NCBI GenBank assembly: GCA_946885605.1
Contig: CAMPGR010000020.1
Coordinates: 1-39,671 of the forward strand
DNA from: an uncultured Pseudomonadota bacterium
Lineage (GTDB): Bacteria; Pseudomonadota; Gammaproteobacteria; Burkholderiales; SG8-41
DNA length: 39,671 bases
Direction: 5' to 3'
Made by a program: the position numbers and the translations under genes. Below are positions 36,697 through 39,671 of the stretch, in pieces; position 1 is the first letter of the stretch; each line of letters opens with the position of its first letter. The notes under the pieces were generated by a model. The model had not been told where the DNA came from. It ran no database searches and worked only from the letters and a program-made list of their open reading frames with translations.

Positions 36697-37995
36697 ATGC
36701 ATCAGGCAGTCATCGAATTCCTCGACCAGGAAGGCCGTGGCGTAGCGCGCCGTGACGGCAAGACGATCTTCATCGATGGCGCGCTGCCCGGTGAGACCGT
36801 CGAGTTCTCTCCCTACCGCAGGAAGCCCACGTTCGAGCTTGCGACAGCAGGCCGGCTGCTGAAGGCGAGTCCGCTGCGCACCGCTCCGCGCTGCGACTTC
36901 TTCGGCACTTGCGGCGGCTGCAGCCTGCAGCATCTCGATGCGCGCGCCCAGGTCGCCGCAAAGCAGCGGGTGCTGGAGGATAGCCTCTGGCATATCGGAC
37001 AAGTGGTGCCGCAAGTCATCCTTCCCGCGATACACGGACCGGCGTGGGGATACCGTCATCGCGCCCGGCTTGCGGTGCGCTACGTCGCGAAAAAGGGCGG
37101 GATGCTCGTGGGCTTTCACGAGAAGCGCAGCAGTTACGTCGCCGACATGACGAGCTGCGCTGTCCTGCCGCCCCATGTCTCGGCGCTGCTCGTGCCGTTG
37201 CGCGAAACGCTGGGCCGGCTTTCGATCCACACGCGGCTTCCGCAGGTCGAGGTCGCGGTGGGCGAAAATGCGACTGTGCTCGTGCTGCGCATCCTCGAGC
37301 CGCTCTCGGCGGAGGACGAAAGGCTGCTGCGGGAATTTGCCGAGCGGCATGCCGTGGTGCTGTACCTGCAGCCGGGAGGGCCGGACTCCGCGAAACCGAT
37401 GGCGCCGGAGCGCGACGACGACCTGCACTACACGCTTCCCGAGTTCGATCTCAGGATGTGCTTTTCACCGACCGATTTCACCCAGGTCAACCACGCCGTC
37501 AACCGTGTGCTGGTTCGCCGCGCGATGCGACTGCTCGATCCGAAGCCCGGCGAGCGGATTGCCGACCTCTTCTGCGGCACCGGCAACTTTACGCTTGCCA
37601 TCGCGCGCAGCGGCGCGAGGGTGCTCGGCATAGAAGGCAGCGCGGAGTTCGTGCGCCGCGCGGAGCACAACGCATTGGCCAACGGGCTCGCCGGGCAGGC
37701 GCAGTTCAGGTCGATGGACCTCTTTGAAATCGACGGGCCGGGCCTCGAGGCGCTCGGACCGTTCGAGGGCATGCTCATCGATCCGCCGCGAGAGGGCGCT
37801 GTCGCCGCGGTGAAGTCGCTCGGACCGCAAGCGCCGCGCCGCATCGTCTACGTCTCCTGCAATCCTGCCACGCTCGCACGCGATGCCGGGCTGCTCGTGC
37901 ACGCTCAGGGTTACACGCTGAGCGCCGCTGGCGCGGTGAACATGTTCCCGCATACCTCGCACGTTGAATCGATAGCCGTGTTCGATCGGGCGTAG
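36697..37995 (+). CDS. rlmD: 23S rRNA (uracil-1939 C5)-methyltransferase RlmD
   Basis: A 432-residue SAM-dependent enzyme. An N-terminal TRAM domain (about 1-55), a [4Fe-4S] site with Cys66, Cys72, Cys75 ('[15 protein letters not shown]') and Cys154, and a methyltransferase domain with '[16 protein letters not shown]', '[13 protein letters not shown]' and the nucleophile Cys in '[12 protein letters not shown]'. The four cysteines and length fit RlmD (RumA); TrmA lacks the cluster, and RlmC is shorter. No obvious ribosome site precedes the ATG. Confidence 0.95.
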   Translation: MHQAVIEFLDQEGRGVARRDGKTIFIDGALPGETVEFSPYRRKPTFELATAGRLLKASPLRTAPRCDFFGTCGGCSLQHLDARAQVAAKQRVLEDSLWHIGQVVPQVILPAIHGPAWGYRHRARLAVRYVAKKGGMLVGFHEKRSSYVADMTSCAVLPPHVSALLVPLRETLGRLSIHTRLPQVEVAVGENATVLVLRILEPLSAEDERLLREFAERHAVVLYLQPGGPDSAKPMAPERDDDLHYTLPEFDLRMCFSPTDFTQVNHAVNRVLVRRAMRLLDPKPGERIADLFCGTGNFTLAIARSGARVLGIEGSAEFVRRAEHNALANGLAGQAQFRSMDLFEIDGPGLEALGPFEGMLIDPPREGAVAAVKSLGPQAPRRIVYVSCNPATLARDAGLLVHAQGYTLSAAGAVNMFPHTSHVESIAVFDRA

Positions 37996-38056
37996 CGCCG
38001 CGGCGTCCTCCAGGCCGGCACACACCTGCCATGCACGGCTCACTGCCCCACGCGGC

Positions 38057-38085
38057 AAAAAAACGGCCGGGATGTGCCCGGCCGT
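38057..38085 (-). terminator. Intrinsic terminator of the BI-1 family gene
   Basis: ACGGCCGGG and CCCGGCCGT (9 bp) with a five-base loop, followed on the minus strand by seven T (A run at 38057-38063). It may also help to end rlmD transcription on the plus strand, but there the T run is absent. Confidence 0.92.
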
Positions 38086-38104
38086 TCGTGATCGCCTTCC
38101 GGCG

Positions 38105-38806
38105 CTATTCGCGTTCGCCCGCGAGCGCCATCAGCAGGTTCAGCAGGTTGGCGAATATGTTGAACAGGCTCATGTAGACGCCGGTGGTCGCCATGATGTA
38201 GTTGGTTTCGCCGCCATTCACGATCCGGGACAGGTCGTAGAGCAGGAACAGCGAGAACACTACGACGACCATCGCGGAGATGGTGAGCGCCAGCGCCGGA
38301 ATTTGCAGGAACATGTTCGCGACCAGCGCCAGCAGCAGCACGATCATGCCGACGAACAGGAACTTGCCCATGAAGCTGAAGTCGCGCCGCGTGGTGGTCG
38401 CGATGCCGCCCATTACCATCAGCACCACGCCCGTCCCCGCAGCGGCCAGGCCGACGAGCTGAGGCCCGTTCTTGAGCGACAGCGCCACGGAAAGCAGCGG
38501 GCCCAACCACCACCCAAGCAGGAACGTCATGCCGAGGAGCAGCACAACGCCCAGGCCGCTGTTCCGGTTGGCGGCGATGGCATACTGCAGGCCAATCACC
38601 GCACCGAGCATCACGAAGAAGCTGATGATGGGGTGCTGCATGATGATGCCGCCGGTACTCATCCCGATGAAGGCACCGACCACCGTGGGCACCATGGTGA
38701 GCGCGAGCAACAGATAGGTATTGCGCAGAACTTTCTGCTGCTGAAGGGCGAGCTCCTGCGTCCCGATCCGATAGGTGGACTGGTTCGATTGCAGTTCGGG
38801 TGGCAT
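38105..38806 (-). CDS. Bax inhibitor-1 / YccA family membrane protein
   Basis: A 233-residue protein with seven membrane helices, from about residue 30 to the C-terminus, preceded by a polar N-terminal tail. 'VLRNTYLLLALTMVPTVVGAFIG', 'TTRRDFSFMGKFLFVGMIVLLLA' and 'LFLLYDLSRIVNGGETNYIMATTGVYMSLFNIFANLL' are the family landmarks, with Asp in 'YDLSRI'. E. coli YccA modulates FtsH proteolysis of membrane proteins; YbhL is the other relative. The ATG at 38806 has AGGAG ten bases upstream; a TTG at 38827 would add seven residues and overlap that site. Confidence 0.92.
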   Translation of the reverse strand: MPPELQSNQSTYRIGTQELALQQQKVLRNTYLLLALTMVPTVVGAFIGMSTGGIIMQHPIISFFVMLGAVIGLQYAIAANRNSGLGVVLLLGMTFLLGWWLGPLLSVALSLKNGPQLVGLAAAGTGVVLMVMGGIATTTRRDFSFMGKFLFVGMIVLLLALVANMFLQIPALALTISAMVVVVFSLFLLYDLSRIVNGGETNYIMATTGVYMSLFNIFANLLNLLMALAGERE

Positions 38807-38851
38807 AGTCTCGAGGCTCCTCTCCAAGTGGTTGAATTTCCCGCACGAATA

Positions 38852-38880
38852 AGACTACCTAAAGCGGTGGGAAGTTTCAA
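38852..38880 (-). promoter_or_regulatory. Promoter of the BI-1 family gene
   Basis: On the minus strand TTGAAA (38880-38875) and TAGTCT (38857-38852) are separated by 17 bases; the -35 matches five of six positions, the -10 only three. The leader would be about 40 bases. Confidence 0.45.
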
Positions 38881-38991
38881 ATGGATATGGGGCGCTTACC
38901 CGCGAATTCAAGGCCCAAGCGCCTGAAAATGCGTGTTATTATGGGAAGGTTGGCGACTTCGCCCCAGACCGCGCGGCGGGTGGCCGCTTAC

Positions 38992-39079
<88 letters not shown>

Positions 39080-39107
39080 CTCACGTTCTCACTGCCGGCT
39101 GCACCGG

Positions 39108-39407
39108 CTACTTCCGCCGGGTATTGCGCCGCTGCGCTTCTTTCCGCAGATTGCGGTACAGCTTTGGATTGGCCTGCTTCAGGTAGGAGACGACCTCGAA
39201 GTCCTCGCCGCGCGCCTTCGACAGCTCGATGCCTTCGATGTGGACCAGCCGCAGCAGCTCGCGTACCGGCTTCGGCATGGTGCGTCCGCTCTCGTAGCGC
39301 GAGCCGCCGCTCTGGGTGACGCCGATGCGCGACCAGAATTCCTGCTGGTTCATGTGCAGCTTGCGACGAATGTCCCGGGGATTGTTGATGCGGTCAAATG
39401 GCTTCAT
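39108..39407 (-). CDS. Small XRE-type helix-turn-helix DNA-binding protein
   Basis: A 99-residue protein with a Cro/CI-type domain: 'IRRKLHMNQQEFWSRIGVTQSGGSRYESGRTMPKPVRELLRLVHIEGI' (about 13-60), where 'QQEFWSRIGVTQSGGSRYE' is the recognition unit. The C-terminal tail is basic ('PKLYRNLRKEAQRRNTRRK'). I chose the ATG at 39407; the longer frame upstream has no ribosome site. It lies alone between tRNA-Ser and lysC, oriented away from lysC; no toxin gene lies beside it, so a toxin-antitoxin role is not supported. Target genes unknown. Confidence 0.85.
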   Translation of the reverse strand: MKPFDRINNPRDIRRKLHMNQQEFWSRIGVTQSGGSRYESGRTMPKPVRELLRLVHIEGIELSKARGEDFEVVSYLKQANPKLYRNLRKEAQRRNTRRK

Positions 39408-39647
39408 TCTGTGCTCTCGGTGGGTCAAGTCGCGACTATTCGGTTGACATGTGCGCACTGAATAGGTTCCGGTTGCGGAGAACGAAAGCGGTGCGCGCGA
39501 GCGCACAGCGGCGGCGGTGAACGCCTCGCGCCAGCGGGCATACAGCGAACAGGAACGCGAGGCGACGTCGCCGCCGCAAAAGGAAGCCGGCGCATGCTCG
39601 TTTTTGCAGGGAAAAACCACTAAAATGAGCGCCTTTTTTTGGATCCC

Positions 39648-39671
39648 ATGAGCCTCATCGTCCAGAAGTAC
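39648..39671 (+). CDS. lysC: Aspartate kinase, first codons only
   Basis: The last 24 bases encode MSLIVQKY, which matches the start of betaproteobacterial aspartokinase (usually followed by GGTSVG). Aspartokinase begins the lysine, threonine and methionine pathway. The nearby tRNA-Ser fits the known tRNA-Ser / lysC arrangement. A TAAAAT hexamer at 39621-39626 could be its -10. The call rests on eight residues plus context. Confidence 0.7.

Noticed and set aside
39408..39647. Lysine riboswitch upstream of lysC
   Set aside because: No lysine-riboswitch core motifs or long folded leader are seen, and such riboswitches are not expected in Betaproteobacteria.

Overview
The window looks like chromosomal, mostly housekeeping DNA from a high-GC betaproteobacterium, probably Burkholderiales-like; I cannot name a genus. 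The evidence is: two tripartite-tricarboxylate-transporter (Bug-type) periplasmic receptors; the earP-efp pair with an arginine at EF-P position 32; a one-piece tmRNA with tag ANDERYALAA; and the betaproteobacterial/pseudomonad order ompA - gyrA - serC - (serA) - pheA - hisC - tyrA - aroA - cmk - rpsA - ihfB - lapA - lapB - pyrF - hldA - hldD - cysM. No integrase, transposase, phage module or CRISPR array is visible.

Layout. 1-8.5 kb is the more accessory part: a partial CigR-like secreted protein, a Bug receptor with an alpha/beta hydrolase, a secreted DUF4139 protein, an ElaB/YqjD-YqjE-YqjK-like membrane trio, an FMN-dependent alpha-hydroxy-acid dehydrogenase close to (S)-mandelate dehydrogenase, a DUF2726 protein and a secreted trypsin-TPR protein. 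8.5-10.7 kb holds a cold-shock gene with a strong promoter and structured leader, then earP and efp. 10.7-13.3 kb holds a small secreted protein, a second Bug receptor, ssrA on the minus strand and a 48-residue secreted peptide. 13.3-17.8 kb is a minus-strand run of ompA, mtaD, an unknown secreted protein, ubiG and a HAD phosphatase (Gph or MupP). 18.4-35.8 kb is one long plus-strand series with tight or overlapping junctions: gyrase A; serine and aromatic amino acid/histidine enzymes; CMP kinase; ribosomal protein S1; IHF-beta; LPS control (LapA/LapB); pyrF; heptose synthesis (HldA, HldD); and CysM. After it come a PolB-like exonuclease and RlmD. 38.1-39.7 kb has a Bax-inhibitor-1 family membrane protein (minus), tRNA-Ser(UGA), a small XRE regulator (minus) and the first codons of lysC.

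How the genes work together. SerC and SerA give serine, which CysM-type enzymes draw on; PheA, TyrA, HisC and AroA complete the shikimate branch to Phe and Tyr. LapB, HldA and HldD tie lipid A supply to inner-core heptose. EarP modifies EF-P, which relieves polyproline stalling; the OmpA protein in this window carries a PPP motif. MtaD, UbiG and the HAD enzyme form the usual cluster beside gyrA.

I found no convincing new multigene system. The points most worth checking are regulatory or at single residues: alternative hairpins in the cold-shock leader, structured DNA upstream of gyrA, an rpsA leader without a Shine-Dalgarno sequence, GyrA Ala83/Glu87, a Tyr-to-Phe change in the hydroxy-acid dehydrogenase, a terminator directly before mtaD, and an unknown secreted protein inserted in the mtaD-ubiG cluster.
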